The notes under the pieces: generated by a model
Database searches by the model: none
The model's input: only the letters and a program-made list of their open reading frames with translations
What the model was told of the DNA's origin: nothing
Shown: positions 25,066 to 34,218 of the stretch, piece after piece
How positions within the stretch are numbered: position 1 is the first letter of the stretch
Layout of the letters: each line of letters begins with the position of its first letter
Program-made: the position numbers and the translations under genes
NCBI GenBank assembly: GCA_020249925.1
Contig: JADCER010000005.1
Location: forward strand, 496,001 to 560,000
From: Roseomonas sp.
GTDB taxonomy: Bacteria > Pseudomonadota > Alphaproteobacteria > Acetobacterales > Acetobacteraceae
Direction of reading: 5' to 3'
Length of the DNA stretch: 64,000 bases

Positions 25066-26382
25066 GTGACTAGCGGCACGGGGCGGCTCAAGCAGATCCT
25101 GGCCCTGGCGGCGCCGACCACGCTGCTGGTCGCGACCCAGATCATCGCGCAATTGATCGAACCCTGGCTGGCGGCGCGGCAGGGTCAGGCGGCGCTGGCG
25201 GGCTGGGCGGTGGTGCTGCCCTTCACCCTGCTGCTGTCCCAAATGTCGGCGGGTGCCATGGGGGGAGGCGTCGTCTCGGCCATTGCCCGGGCACTCGGTG
25301 GCGGGAAGCGTGATGAGGCAGCCGCGCTTGCCTTTCACGCGCTGATTATCGCCACCGCCGGCGCGGCGCTTTTTGCGCTGCCCTTTCTGCTGGCCCCGCG
25401 CGCGATCCTGGGCCTGATCGGCGGCGCAGGCGCGGCGGAAGCCGGCGCGGCCTTTGCCGCCTGGACCTTTGGCGCGGGCGCTCTGCCCGCCTGGCTGACC
25501 AATACCCTGGCGTCCATCCTGCGCGGTGGCGGGCGGCATGCGCTGGCAGCGCGCGGCGTGGTGGGGGGCTGGCTGATCTATCCGCCACTCGCCTGGGTTT
25601 TCATGGAACCGCTGGGCTTTGGCTTGCCCGGCGCAGGCATGGCCTTCGCGCTCAGCATGAGTGCCTCGGCACTGATCATGGCGCTTGTGGTCTTGCGCGG
25701 TGGTGCCGGGTTTGTGCCGGATTTCCGTGCGCCGCTCAGGCGGGCGCTGTTTGGGCGCATCCTGGCGGTGGGGCTGATTGCCTGTGTGATGGCCACACTC
25801 GCCAATCTGGCGACCATTCTGGTGACGGCGCGCATCGCAGCACACGGACCGGCGGCGATTGCGGCCTATGGCATTTCCGCGCGCATGGAATTCCTGATGA
25901 TCCCGCTGGCGTTTGGTATCGGATCGGCACTGACGGCCCTGGTCGGGCGCGCGGTGGGGGCGGGGGATTGGGCGGAAGCGCGGCGCATCGCCTGGACGGG
26001 TGGTGCCTTGGCCTTTGCGGTGACGGGCGTGATCGGCTTTGGCATCGCGTTGTTCCCGGCCCAGGTGGCGGCGGCCTTTGCCAGTGATGCGGCGGTGGCC
26101 GCCATTGCGACCGAGGCACTCGCGATCATCGGCTGGGCCTTGCCGGGTTTTGGCCTGGGCATGGCGCTTTATTTTGCGGCCATGGGGGCGGGGCGGATGC
26201 GCTGGCCGGTGGCTGCGGCGCTGATGCGCGTCGGGCTTGCCGTGCTGGGGGGCGCCTTGTTGATGGATGCGGCGGGGCTTGGGCTGACCGGGCAATTCAT
26301 TGCGGTTGCGCTTGGCATCACCGCCTATGGGCTGATTTGCGCGCTTGCGGTGCGGCCTGGGGTTTGGCCGGGCAAAATCTAA
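25066..26382 (+). CDS. MATE-family efflux transporter
   Basis: This protein of about 438 residues has twelve hydrophobic helices in two related halves (LALAAPTTLLVATQ at the start; MIPLAFGIGSALTALVGRAVGAG at about residues 284-306). MATE proteins export drugs or metabolites against Na+ or H+. The start is uncertain: GTG at 25066 puts the first helix at the usual distance; GTG 25045 and TTG 25039 are also open. It is divergent from gcrA and followed by alaS after 72 bases. The substrate is unknown. Confidence 0.85.
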   Translation: MTSGTGRLKQILALAAPTTLLVATQIIAQLIEPWLAARQGQAALAGWAVVLPFTLLLSQMSAGAMGGGVVSAIARALGGGKRDEAAALAFHALIIATAGAALFALPFLLAPRAILGLIGGAGAAEAGAAFAAWTFGAGALPAWLTNTLASILRGGGRHALAARGVVGGWLIYPPLAWVFMEPLGFGLPGAGMAFALSMSASALIMALVVLRGGAGFVPDFRAPLRRALFGRILAVGLIACVMATLANLATILVTARIAAHGPAAIAAYGISARMEFLMIPLAFGIGSALTALVGRAVGAGDWAEARRIAWTGGALAFAVTGVIGFGIALFPAQVAAAFASDAAVAAIATEALAIIGWALPGFGLGMALYFAAMGAGRMRWPVAAALMRVGLAVLGGALLMDAAGLGLTGQFIAVALGITAYGLICALAVRPGVWPGKI

Positions 26383-26454
26383 CCGCCTCTTCACGCGCGG
26401 GGCGCTGCGCGCTACCTCTCCGGGCTTCAAAAACGCGGACCCGATGGGCGAAAC

Positions 26455-29103
26455 ATGACCAGCAGCAATGATATCCGTGCGACCTTCCTGGATTACTTCC
26501 GTCGCAATGGCCATGAGGTGGTGGAAAGCAGCCCGCTGGTGCCGCGCAATGATCCGACACTGATGTTCGCCAATTCCGGCATGGTGCAGTTCAAGAATGT
26601 CTTCACCGGCCAGGAAAAGCGCCCCTATTCCCGCGCCACCACCGCCCAAAAATCCGTCCGCGCCGGGGGCAAGCATAATGACCTTGATAATGTCGGCTAT
26701 ACCGCGCGGCATCACACGTTTTTCGAAATGCTCGGCAATTTCTCCTTCGGGGATTACTTCAAGGAACAGGCAATCCCCTATGCCTGGGAATTGCTGACCA
26801 AGGATTTCGCGCTGCCCAAGGACCGGCTGCTGGTTACGGTATATTCCGAGGATGATGACGCCGCCGCCATTTGGAAAAAAGTGGCAGGGCTGACCGATGA
26901 TCGCATCATCCGCATCCCGACCTCCGACAATTTCTGGCGCATGGGCGATACGGGGCCCTGCGGCCCCTGTTCCGAGATTTTCTTCGATCATGGCGACAAG
27001 ATTTTCGGCGGCCCGCCAGGCAGCGCGGATCAGGATGGCGATCGCTTTATCGAAATCTGGAACCTGGTGTTCATGCAGTTCCTGGAAGAACCCGCCGGCG
27101 TGCGCAATCCGCTGCCGCGGCCTTCCATTGATACCGGCATGGGGCTGGAACGCTTCGCCGCCATTCTGCAAGGCAAGCACGATAACTACGACACGGACAC
27201 CTTGCGCGCGATTATCCTGGCGAGTGCGGAAGCCACCAGCCAGGACCCGGATGGGCCCTTCCGGTCCAGCCACCGCGTGGTGGCGGATCATTTGCGCGCC
27301 GGCGCCTTTCTGATTGCCGATGGCGTGCTGCCTTCCAATGAAGGCCGCGGCTATGTGCTGCGCCGCATCCTGCGCCGAGCCATGCGCCACGCCCATATGA
27401 TGGGATCGCGTGAGCCACTGATGCATCGCATCCTGCCATCCCTGATACGGCAAATGGGCACCGCCTATCCCGAATTGGTGCGGGCCGAGGCGCTGATTTC
27501 CGAAACGCTCCGGCTTGAGGAAACGCGCTTCCGGTCATTGCTGGAACGTGGCCTCCATCTGCTGGCGGAAGAAACCGGCAAGCTTGGATCAAGCCAGACC
27601 CTGCCCGGAGAAGTCGCCTTCCGGCTGTATGATACTTTCGGCTTCCCTCTGGACCTGACGCAGGATGCGCTGCGTGGCGAAGGCCGCGCGGTGGATGTGG
27701 AAGGCTTCAATGCCGCCATGGCGGAACAGAAGCGCCGCGCGCGCGCGGCCTGGGCGGGCAGCGGGGAAGCGGCGACCGAGAGCCTTTGGTTCGATGTGCA
27801 GGAAAAGATCGGCGCCAGCGAATTCCTAGGCTATTCCACCGAAGTCGCGGAAGGCGAGATCACCGTGCTGGTGGTGGATGGCAAGGTGGTGGACCATGCC
27901 GCGGTTGGCGCAGAAGTGGCGGTACTGCTGAACCAGACGCCGTTCTATGCCGAAAGCGGCGGCCAGGTGGGCGATACGGGCGTGATTGTCGCGGGCGATG
28001 CCTGCCGCATCGAAATCCGTGACACGCAAAAGAAGCTCGGCAATCTTTTCGTGCATCTGGGCAAAATTGTGCATGGCGAAGCGAAGCCCGGCATGGCGGT
28101 AACTGCGACCGTGGATCATGCCCGGCGGTCCAATATCCGCGCGCATCATTCCGCGACCCATTTGCTGCATGAGGCGTTGCGCCGGCGGCTTGGCACGCAT
28201 GTCGCGCAGAAGGGCAGCTTGAATGCGCCGGATCGGCTGCGCTTTGACGTTTCTCACAACAAGCCCATGGAAGCCGAAGAACTCGCCTGGGTTGAAGCAG
28301 AAGTGAATGCCCGCATTCGCGAAAATGCTGAGGTGATCACGCGGCTGATGACGCCGGAAGCAGCGGTGGAAGCCGGCGCCATGGCGCTGTTCGGCGAAAA
28401 ATATGGCGAGGAAGTGCGCGTGGTCGGCATGGGCCATGACCCGGCGGCGACCGACAAGCATGGCGTCTATTCACTGGAACTTTGCGGCGGCACGCATGTG
28501 CGGCGCACCGGCGATATCGGCCTGTTCAAGATCATCGCGGAAGGCGCGGTCAGTGCTGGCGTGCGTCGTGTGGAGGCGGTGACGGGTGATGCGGCGTTGG
28601 CTTACATCAATGAAATGGAAGAAAGCCTGACGGCGGCGGCGGCGGTGTTGAAGGCGCAGCCGGGCGAATTGGCCGGGCGTATCGCCGCACTTGTGGAAGA
28701 ACGCCGCAAGCTGGAACGCGATGTGGCGGAACTGCGCAAGAAGCTCGCGACCGGTGGCGGCGGGGCGGAGATTGAGGAAGTGGCCGGGCTGCGGCTATCG
28801 CTGCGCGATCTGGGCGAAGTGCCGCCGCGCGATTTGAAGGGCCTGGCTGAGGCCATTCTGAAGGGCGGCAGCGCCGATGTTGTGGCGCTGATCAGCACGG
28901 CGGAAGGCAAGGCGAGTATCGTGGTTGCGGTGGCGGAAGCCGCCAAGGGCCGCGCCGATGCAGTGGCGCTGGTGCGCGCGGCCTCGGCCGCTGTGGGCGG
29001 CAAGGGCGGCGGCGGGCGGCCCGATATGGCGCAGGCTGGCGGGCCGGAAGCCGGTAAGGCCGCAGAAGCGCTGGCGGCGGTGAAGGCGGCCTTGGCGGGG
29101 TAG
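26455..29103 (+). CDS. alaS: Alanyl-tRNA synthetase
   Basis: This 882-residue enzyme is full length. The class II catalytic core runs from residue 1 ([33 protein letters not shown]). The editing domain has the [11 protein letters not shown] zinc motif near residue 565, with CGGTH near 680. A coiled-coil stretch ([15 protein letters not shown]) and the Gly/Ala-rich C-terminal domain follow. It charges tRNA-Ala and clears Ser/Gly mischarging. No T-box or other leader structure was seen in the 72 bases before it. Confidence 0.97.
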   Translation: MTSSNDIRATFLDYFRRNGHEVVESSPLVPRNDPTLMFANSGMVQFKNVFTGQEKRPYSRATTAQKSVRAGGKHNDLDNVGYTARHHTFFEMLGNFSFGDYFKEQAIPYAWELLTKDFALPKDRLLVTVYSEDDDAAAIWKKVAGLTDDRIIRIPTSDNFWRMGDTGPCGPCSEIFFDHGDKIFGGPPGSADQDGDRFIEIWNLVFMQFLEEPAGVRNPLPRPSIDTGMGLERFAAILQGKHDNYDTDTLRAIILASAEATSQDPDGPFRSSHRVVADHLRAGAFLIADGVLPSNEGRGYVLRRILRRAMRHAHMMGSREPLMHRILPSLIRQMGTAYPELVRAEALISETLRLEETRFRSLLERGLHLLAEETGKLGSSQTLPGEVAFRLYDTFGFPLDLTQDALRGEGRAVDVEGFNAAMAEQKRRARAAWAGSGEAATESLWFDVQEKIGASEFLGYSTEVAEGEITVLVVDGKVVDHAAVGAEVAVLLNQTPFYAESGGQVGDTGVIVAGDACRIEIRDTQKKLGNLFVHLGKIVHGEAKPGMAVTATVDHARRSNIRAHHSATHLLHEALRRRLGTHVAQKGSLNAPDRLRFDVSHNKPMEAEELAWVEAEVNARIRENAEVITRLMTPEAAVEAGAMALFGEKYGEEVRVVGMGHDPAATDKHGVYSLELCGGTHVRRTGDIGLFKIIAEGAVSAGVRRVEAVTGDAALAYINEMEESLTAAAAVLKAQPGELAGRIAALVEERRKLERDVAELRKKLATGGGGAEIEEVAGLRLSLRDLGEVPPRDLKGLAEAILKGGSADVVALISTAEGKASIVVAVAEAAKGRADAVALVRAASAAVGGKGGGGRPDMAQAGGPEAGKAAEALAAVKAALAG

Positions 29104-29386
29104 GTTTTTGTCCCTTGGCGGGCCTGCCAAACCCGACCAAGGCGAGGAGGGTGCCGGCACCCGAGCCCGCAATTTCATGCCGCCGCACCAATCCATCCGT
29201 GTCCCAAGGCCTGGTTAGGCCTGGTGGCCCGATCGCCGCTGTCGGTTGCCGACAGCGGCGTGAATCGGCCCACCAAATATGCGGCTAATGGTGCGCGGGG
29301 GCTGTTTGGGCAGGGGATAGGTCAGCATTAATCGCACCACCAGCTCATGGCTTTTGAAATTCCCGTCGCACCCTGAAATTTAGCGC
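29104..29386. other. Non-coding spacer between alaS and the tetR promoter
   Basis: About 280 bases without a convincing gene. The only ordered element I see is the perfect 12-bp palindrome at 29234-29260. The DNA becomes visibly less GC-rich toward its right end, ahead of the TetR gene. Confidence 0.5.
29234..29260. repeat. Perfect 12-bp palindrome with a 3-base loop
   Basis: CGCCGCTGTCGG, then TTG, then its exact reverse complement. There is no T-run on either side, so it is not a standard terminator. It lies 130 bases after the alaS stop and may protect the alaS mRNA 3' end or bind a regulator. Confidence 0.6.
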
Positions 29387-29422
29387 TTGCCATATTGTAC
29401 CGAATGGTCTAATATTCCGAGT
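29387..29422 (+). promoter_or_regulatory. Sigma70-type promoter of the TetR gene, leaderless geometry
   Basis: A TTGCCA -35 hexamer (29387-29392), a 17-base spacer and a TAATAT -10 hexamer (29410-29415) are followed by only 7 bases before the ATG at 29423. Transcription would begin at or next to the A of the start codon. The imperfect dyad ACCGAATGGTCTAATATTCC overlaps the -10 and could be the autoregulatory operator. Confidence 0.65.
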
Positions 29423-30001
29423 ATGAAATCGAAATCCTTCGACCCCAACGATGCGCTGGACGCATCCTTGCAGGTCTTCTGGCACGGCGGCTTCGGCGGA
29501 ACGCCCATGCCGGACTTGCTCAAAGGCATGGAATTGGGCCGGGCGAGCTTCTACAACGCCTTCAAGTCGAAGCGCCTTGTCTTCCTCGCCGCGCTGGATC
29601 TCTACATTTCGAAAGTCGATGCAGGGCTTGCCGACCTTGCCAGGGATGTTTCTACCCGGCGGGAAGCCGTGGAGGCCATTCTTGGCGCGATCTTTCAATT
29701 GGCCCGGAGCGGCAATGTTTGGCGAGGTTGTTTTCTTGGCAATACCGCCCTGGAATTGGGCCACGACGATAAGGAAATTTCCGTCAGGCTGAAGCGCGGG
29801 ATTGAGCTTCTTCAGAAACGGATTGCGGCGGCTCTGTCGAAACCGGCAAGCGACGGCAGCCATTTATCGCCGGCCCAACGCGATCAATACGCCCTTTTTC
29901 TTGTCGCCGGCATTCAGGGACTTCTCGTGCTGGCGAAAGGGGGCCTTCCACAGAAGGCCATCGATGACATCGCCAGTACGCTCATCGAGGCCATTCCTTG
30001 A
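29423..30001 (+). CDS. TetR/AcrR-family transcriptional regulator
   Basis: This 192-residue regulator has the TetR helix-turn-helix at about residues 8-50 (LDASLQVFWHGGF, MPDLLKGMELGRASFYNAFKSK) and a ligand-binding helical C-terminal domain of the YxaF-like type (RGCFLGNTALELG). It probably represses itself and the small membrane-protein gene 91 bases downstream. ATG at 29423 starts at the usual distance before the helix-turn-helix and is 7 bases after the -10 box; the in-frame extension to 29387 lies inside the promoter and is rejected. The ligand is unknown. Confidence 0.88.
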   Translation: MKSKSFDPNDALDASLQVFWHGGFGGTPMPDLLKGMELGRASFYNAFKSKRLVFLAALDLYISKVDAGLADLARDVSTRREAVEAILGAIFQLARSGNVWRGCFLGNTALELGHDDKEISVRLKRGIELLQKRIAAALSKPASDGSHLSPAQRDQYALFLVAGIQGLLVLAKGGLPQKAIDDIASTLIEAIP

Positions 30002-30092
30002 ATCGAGCAGCTGTCGGACCCCTTGTCCAATGGCGTCTCTCGTAAATCAAAAGGCTAATCGTTCCAACTCTAACGCAAACGGAGGATACCCA

Positions 30093-30446
30093 ATGAAACC
30101 GATCTCCCCGATCATCCACGGAATCATCGACTACGCTACCGTTGGGTTGTTTTTGGTGGCCCCAAGCCTTCTGGGCTTCGGAGGAACGGCGGCGCTTCTG
30201 TCCTACCTGCTGGCGGGCGTCCATCTGCTGATGACGGTTCTAAGCAATATGCCACTTGGGCTTCTGAAACTTGTACCGATGCGGCTTCACGCCTTGGTGG
30301 AACTGATCGTCGGCCCAAGCCTGATTGGATTGGCACTCTTCGCGCCGATGCTTGTCTCGGGGGCCCAGGTTTTCTTTATTGTCGCCGGCATAGCGATCTT
30401 TTTGGTTTGGCGCCTGACAGATTATCCGACCGCAGCAACCACGTGA
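30093..30446 (+). CDS. Small four-helix inner-membrane protein
   Basis: This 117-residue protein has four hydrophobic helices with His and Asp in the first (PIIHGIIDYATVG), MPLGLLKLVPMRLHAL between helices 2 and 3, and a C-terminal VWRLTDYP. A strong GGAGGAT sits 5 bases before the ATG. I do not recognise a named family; it resembles short membrane proteins often linked to TetR regulators. Context suggests it is the target of the upstream TetR protein. Composition here is less GC-rich than surrounding housekeeping genes. Confidence 0.7.
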   Translation: MKPISPIIHGIIDYATVGLFLVAPSLLGFGGTAALLSYLLAGVHLLMTVLSNMPLGLLKLVPMRLHALVELIVGPSLIGLALFAPMLVSGAQVFFIVAGIAIFLVWRLTDYPTAATT

Positions 30447-30560
30447 TAAAGCATGTTGTGGCCAGAGGAATCTATGGAATGATGTTGAGATGATGGCCGG
30501 TTTTGAGCCCTCAACATGAGGTCAGTCGGGAATCTCGGATGAACTCATGGTGCGGGATTT

Positions 30561-30589
30561 GAAGGGCGCTGCGTGATGCAGCGCCCTTC
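30561..30589. terminator. Hairpin between convergent genes, probable bidirectional terminator
   Basis: GAAGGGCGCTGC and GCAGCGCCCTTC form a perfect 12-bp stem around a GTGAT loop. It lies between the stop of the four-helix membrane protein (plus strand) and the stop of the ABM protein (minus strand). T-tracts are weak on both sides, so termination may be inefficient. Confidence 0.55.
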
Positions 30590-30593
30590 TGCC

Positions 30594-30896
30594 TCACATC
30601 TCACAAAGCGTGAGCGTACGGCCTTCGATCAGCGGTGAATAGGCATCGCGCACCTTGGCCAGGCGCGGGTTCTTGGTATGCACATCAACCGCCGCGCGGT
30701 CCTGATAGACCTCACACAGCATGACGCGGCTTTTGTCATGCGCGCCATCCTTGTCGAGCGGTTGCAGCACATCAAAGCGCTCGCAGCCCGGTTCTTCTTG
30801 CAGCGTCAGGCGGGCATGTTCGCGGATGATCGCGTCAAAGGCCGCGTGCTGGCCTTCCTTGATTTTGAATTCAACGGCGATGGCGATTTTGGGCAT
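30594..30896 (-). CDS. ABM-domain putative quinol monooxygenase
   Basis: This 100-residue protein is a single antibiotic-biosynthesis-monooxygenase (ABM) domain: VEFKIKEGQHAAF at the start, EEPGCERFDVLQ in the middle and LCEVYQDRAAVDVH toward the end. Relatives such as YgiN act as cofactor-free quinol oxygenases and form dimers. It sits 33 bases downstream of the DapA-like gene on the same strand, suggesting a two-gene operon for a catabolic step. The substrate is unknown. Confidence 0.8.
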   Translation of the reverse strand: MPKIAIAVEFKIKEGQHAAFDAIIREHARLTLQEEPGCERFDVLQPLDKDGAHDKSRVMLCEVYQDRAAVDVHTKNPRLAKVRDAYSPLIEGRTLTLCEM

Positions 30897-30929
30897 GGGG
30901 TATCCTCCTGTGTGTAAAACGTGTGATGG

Positions 30930-31853
30930 TCAGGGAAGTTTGGCGCCGCCGCGCGCTTGCAGGCGGGCCAGCAAAAAATCAATCTCGGCCGTGGTTTCCG
31001 CCGAAAGCTTGGGGCCGGGCGCGCGTAGCGCTGCGTGCGCGATGATGCCGCGCCGCGCCAGCACATGCTTTCTGATGGCAAGGCCAAGGCCGGGCTGCAA
31101 TTCGCTGCGGATCAAGGGCAGGTGCACATCAAACGCGTCTTGCGCGGCGTCGCGCTTGCCTGCCGCCATCAGCGCAATCACCTCGGCCAGCATTTCCGGG
31201 AAGGCATAGCCGGTCATGATGCCATCCGCGCCGCGCGCCAATTCTTCCGGCAGGAACTGACCACCATTGCCGCCCAGGATGCTGATGCGCGGCATCTTGC
31301 CTTCCGCCTCCATCTTGCGGATGGCGGAAAGCTTATCCAGGCCGGGATAATCTTCGGCCTTCAGCATCACCAGGCGCTGATCGGCAGCGGCGCGCGCCAC
31401 CATGCCGGCGCTGATATGAATGCCGGTCAGTTGCGGGAAATCCTGCAAGACAAAGGGCGCATCGCCCACCACATCCATGGCCTGCATGATATAGGATAGC
31501 ACCGCATCATCGCCCTTAAGGCCCGGCGCCGGCGCCACCATGATGCCCGCCGCCCCCAAATCAAGCGCACCGCGCGCCACCGCGCGCATGCTGGCAAAAC
31601 CAGGCGCCGAGGCACCCACCACCACCGGCACGCGCCCCGCCACACGATTGATCACGCGTTTCACAAAGCTGATCGCTTCTTCCTGATCAAGCTTCGGCGC
31701 TTCACCCATCACGCCAAGTAGCGTCAGGCCACTGGCACCGGCGGCCAGAAAGGCATCGGTCATGCGATCGGCGCTGGCAAGATCAAGCGCGCCATCGGGC
31801 AGGAAGGGGGTGGGCGCAATGACGAAAACGCCCTTGGCATTTCGGGTGAGCAT
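30930..31853 (-). CDS. Dihydrodipicolinate synthase/N-acetylneuraminate lyase-family protein
   Basis: This 307-residue TIM-barrel protein has the Schiff-base lysine K165 (VMLKAEDYPG) and the GVMGE substrate loop at 47-51. At residues 137-140 it reads QDFP where true DapA has YNxP, so the catalytic proton-relay Tyr is replaced by Gln. It is therefore unlikely to be lysine-pathway DapA and more likely an aldolase or dehydratase of a catabolic route, given its ABM neighbour and the divergent amidohydrolase. ATG at 31853 is used; the extension to 31934 overlaps the divergent promoter region. Confidence 0.8.
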   Translation of the reverse strand: MLTRNAKGVFVIAPTPFLPDGALDLASADRMTDAFLAAGASGLTLLGVMGEAPKLDQEEAISFVKRVINRVAGRVPVVVGASAPGFASMRAVARGALDLGAAGIMVAPAPGLKGDDAVLSYIMQAMDVVGDAPFVLQDFPQLTGIHISAGMVARAAADQRLVMLKAEDYPGLDKLSAIRKMEAEGKMPRISILGGNGGQFLPEELARGADGIMTGYAFPEMLAEVIALMAAGKRDAAQDAFDVHLPLIRSELQPGLGLAIRKHVLARRGIIAHAALRAPGPKLSAETTAEIDFLLARLQARGGAKLP

Positions 31854-31970
31854 GGCGGGATCCTCAAATCTTGGCGCGACCATAGAACAAGCCGCTGGCC
31901 TCGCCCAGGCTTGACGCCCAGGCCAAAGCCCCATCCCATGCGGTCAAAGCCACGCGGTCAGGAACACGCC

Positions 31971-33005
31971 ATGTCCCAGCAGCAGCATTACCTTCCCGTG
32001 CGTGAGGATTGGCTCGCCGCGCGCCGTGAGGAGATTCTAGACCCCGCGCAGCTGATTATTGACCCGCATCATCACCTTTGGGATCGGCCCGGCTGGCGCT
32101 ATTTGCATGATGAATTCCTGGCCGATCTGCAAAGCGGCCATAACGTCAAGGCAACGGTTTATGTGCAGGCGCGGTCCATGCACCGCGCTGCGGGGCCTGA
32201 GGCGCTGAAGCCGGTGGGGGAGACGGAATTCGTCACCGGCATCGCGGCCATGTTCGCCAGCGGCATCTATGGCGATATCGCCGCCAATGCCGGGATCGTG
32301 GGCTATGCGGACCTGACGCTGGGTGATGCGGTGCAGCCGGTTTTGGAAGCGCATATCGCTGCCGCCGGGGGCAGGTTTCGCGGCATTCGCCATATCGCCA
32401 CCTGGGACCCTGACCCCGCCATGCTGAACCCGGCCTATACGCCGGCGGAAGACATGATGGAGAGTAGCGCCTTCCGTGCGGGTTTCGCCGCCCTTGGGCG
32501 CAATGGGCTTTCCTTTGATGCCTGGATCTATTTCCACCAAATCCCACGCCTTGCGTCATTGGCGCGCGCCTTCCCCGAAATCCCGATCGTGCTGGATCAT
32601 TGCGGGGGCATTCTCGGCCTCGGTCCCTATGCCGGCAAACGGAATGAGGTTTTCGCCACCTGGTCGCGCCATATGGCGGAATTGGCAGAATGCCCGAATG
32701 TGATGGTGAAGCTGGGCGGGCTTGGCATGCGCCTACCGGGCTTTGGGCTTGAAGCGGGGGCGATTGCGCCATCATCGGAAGAATTGGCAGGGCATTGGCG
32801 CCCCTGGATGGAACGCTGCATCGAGTTATTCGGCACCAGCCGCTGCATGTTCGAAAGCAATTTCCCGGTGGATAAGGGCGGCTATGGCTATGCGGTCGGC
32901 TGGAATGCCTTCAAGCGCATCGCCGCCGGCGCCTCGGCGGAGGAAAAAGCAGACCTCTTCTGGCGGACCGCCGCGCGCTTCTATCGGTTGCCGCAGTTTC
33001 TGTGA
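31971..33005 (+). CDS. Amidohydrolase-2 family lactonase/decarboxylase-like protein
   Basis: This 344-residue metal-dependent hydrolase of the amidohydrolase superfamily has the first metal motif at residues 32-37 (PHHHLW), a second His region LDHCGG near 210 and FESNFPVD near 288 at the last strand. Relatives include 2-pyrone-4,6-dicarboxylate and sugar lactonases and aromatic decarboxylases. ATG at 31971 follows AGGAAC. It is divergent from the DapA-like/ABM pair and probably works in the same pathway. The substrate is not determined. Confidence 0.82.
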   Translation: MSQQQHYLPVREDWLAARREEILDPAQLIIDPHHHLWDRPGWRYLHDEFLADLQSGHNVKATVYVQARSMHRAAGPEALKPVGETEFVTGIAAMFASGIYGDIAANAGIVGYADLTLGDAVQPVLEAHIAAAGGRFRGIRHIATWDPDPAMLNPAYTPAEDMMESSAFRAGFAALGRNGLSFDAWIYFHQIPRLASLARAFPEIPIVLDHCGGILGLGPYAGKRNEVFATWSRHMAELAECPNVMVKLGGLGMRLPGFGLEAGAIAPSSEELAGHWRPWMERCIELFGTSRCMFESNFPVDKGGYGYAVGWNAFKRIAAGASAEEKADLFWRTAARFYRLPQFL

Positions 33006-33025
33006 AAGGCGCCGGGCGGCAGTGA

Positions 33026-33415
33026 TCAGAACAGCTTCGGCCAGCGCGCCGTGCGGTTGCGTTCCTGTTCCGCGTTCAATTCATAAGGCCCGTCGCGCAC
33101 ATTCTTGTAAGGCGGGCTCGCCACGGGCGGCGTGGTCCAGCAATCCACCTGCCCCAGGCTACGGGTGCAAATGGGCTGCACCGGTGGCGGCGGGTCTGAA
33201 GCGCAATAGGTCTGCCCCTTGGCGAGCCGGACATAGGAGCAATCCTTGCCAGTAACCAAGGAGACCACATTATCACCCACCCCGCGCTGGGTGGTCACGA
33301 GGGAGACCCCCTCAATCGCCGCCGGAATGGAGAGTAAAGGCGCGCCTGGCGCACCAACACTTTCGCAGCCGGCCAATAGCAGAAGAACGACGGAAAGGGG
33401 GCGAAGGAACCGCAT
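33026..33415 (-). CDS. Small lipoprotein of unknown function
   Basis: This 129-residue protein has a short basic start, a hydrophobic run and a good lipobox (LLLAG then Cys17), so it should be lipidated. The mature part has four further Cys and a Pro-rich segment (DPPPPVQP), ending NRTARWPKLF. No family is recognised. The start at 33415 puts the lipobox at the normal distance. It is convergent with the amidohydrolase and divergent from the yfgM-bamB-der block. Confidence 0.7.
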   Translation of the reverse strand: MRFLRPLSVVLLLLAGCESVGAPGAPLLSIPAAIEGVSLVTTQRGVGDNVVSLVTGKDCSYVRLAKGQTYCASDPPPPVQPICTRSLGQVDCWTTPPVASPPYKNVRDGPYELNAEQERNRTARWPKLF

Positions 33416-33567
33416 GGGCCTACAAGACCCCATAGAAGTTAATGAATTGCAAATTTTTTCCTAAAATCTTTAACAAGCCGGCCCTGAGGCCCGGAATTCC
33501 CCGTTTGACCGCCGCGACAGAAGGGCTTAGCCCTGCGGCAAATCGCCTTTCTGACCCGAGGACCGCC

Positions 33568-34218
33568 TTGCCCGATATTTTCGATGAGGTTGCGGAAGAC
33601 CTCCGCGCTGAACGCGCCCGCCGCTTGTGGAAGCGCTATGGGACCCTGGTTTTGGGCGTGCTGGTCCTTGTGCTGGCCGGCATCGGTGCCCATCAAAGTT
33701 GGCGCTGGTATGAAGCGCGGGAAGCTGAAAAAGCCGCCATCGCCTTCATGGCCGCCCATCGCGCCGCCGAGGCTGAGGGTGCGGACCTCAAAGCCATGGC
33801 GCAGCGTTTTGAGGAAGCCTCTCGCGGAGCGCCCACCGGTTATCGCGATCTGGCGCGGCTGCGCGCCGCGGCGCTGAAGGCCGAAACGGGTGATCTGGCG
33901 GAAGCGCTCCGGCTTTATGATGCCATTGCCGCCGATAACAGCGCTGATCCGCTCTATCGGGATTTGGCGTCGCTGCTTTGGGTGATCCGTTCGCTCGATC
34001 AGGGGGACCTTGCCATGCTCGCCGCGCGCATTACGCCACTGACCCGGCCCGAATCGGCCTGGAATGCCTCGGCACGGGAAGTGGCCGGATTGATTGCGCT
34101 GCGCGCCGGCCGGCGGGAAGAAGCGCGCCAAGCCTTTCAGGCGCTTGCCGCCGATGTCACCGCACCGCGCGGCGTCCGCGAAAGGGCGCAACGGCTTGCC
34201 ATGGGGCTTGAAGGATGA
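33568..34218 (+). CDS. YfgM-like single-pass TPR membrane protein
   Basis: This 216-residue protein has a cytoplasmic acidic/basic N-terminus (PDIFDEVAEDLRAERARR), one membrane helix at about residues 28-48, and a periplasmic helical-repeat domain of the TPR_21 type. YfgM associates with the SecYEG translocon and periplasmic chaperones. The start is inferred to be TTG at 33568, with GAGGA 6 bases before it; no ATG is available. It overlaps bamB by 4 bases, and the yfgM-bamB-der order is conserved in proteobacteria. Confidence 0.82.
   Translation: MPDIFDEVAEDLRAERARRLWKRYGTLVLGVLVLVLAGIGAHQSWRWYEAREAEKAAIAFMAAHRAAEAEGADLKAMAQRFEEASRGAPTGYRDLARLRAAALKAETGDLAEALRLYDAIAADNSADPLYRDLASLLWVIRSLDQGDLAMLAARITPLTRPESAWNASAREVAGLIALRAGRREEARQAFQALAADVTAPRGVRERAQRLAMGLEG

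Noticed and set aside
25030..27453. Very long minus-strand open frame (over 800 codons) across the MATE and alaS genes
   Set aside because: It is antisense to two well-supported genes, its product is a low-complexity His/Arg/Gln-rich string with no motifs, and GC-rich codon bias commonly creates such shadows.
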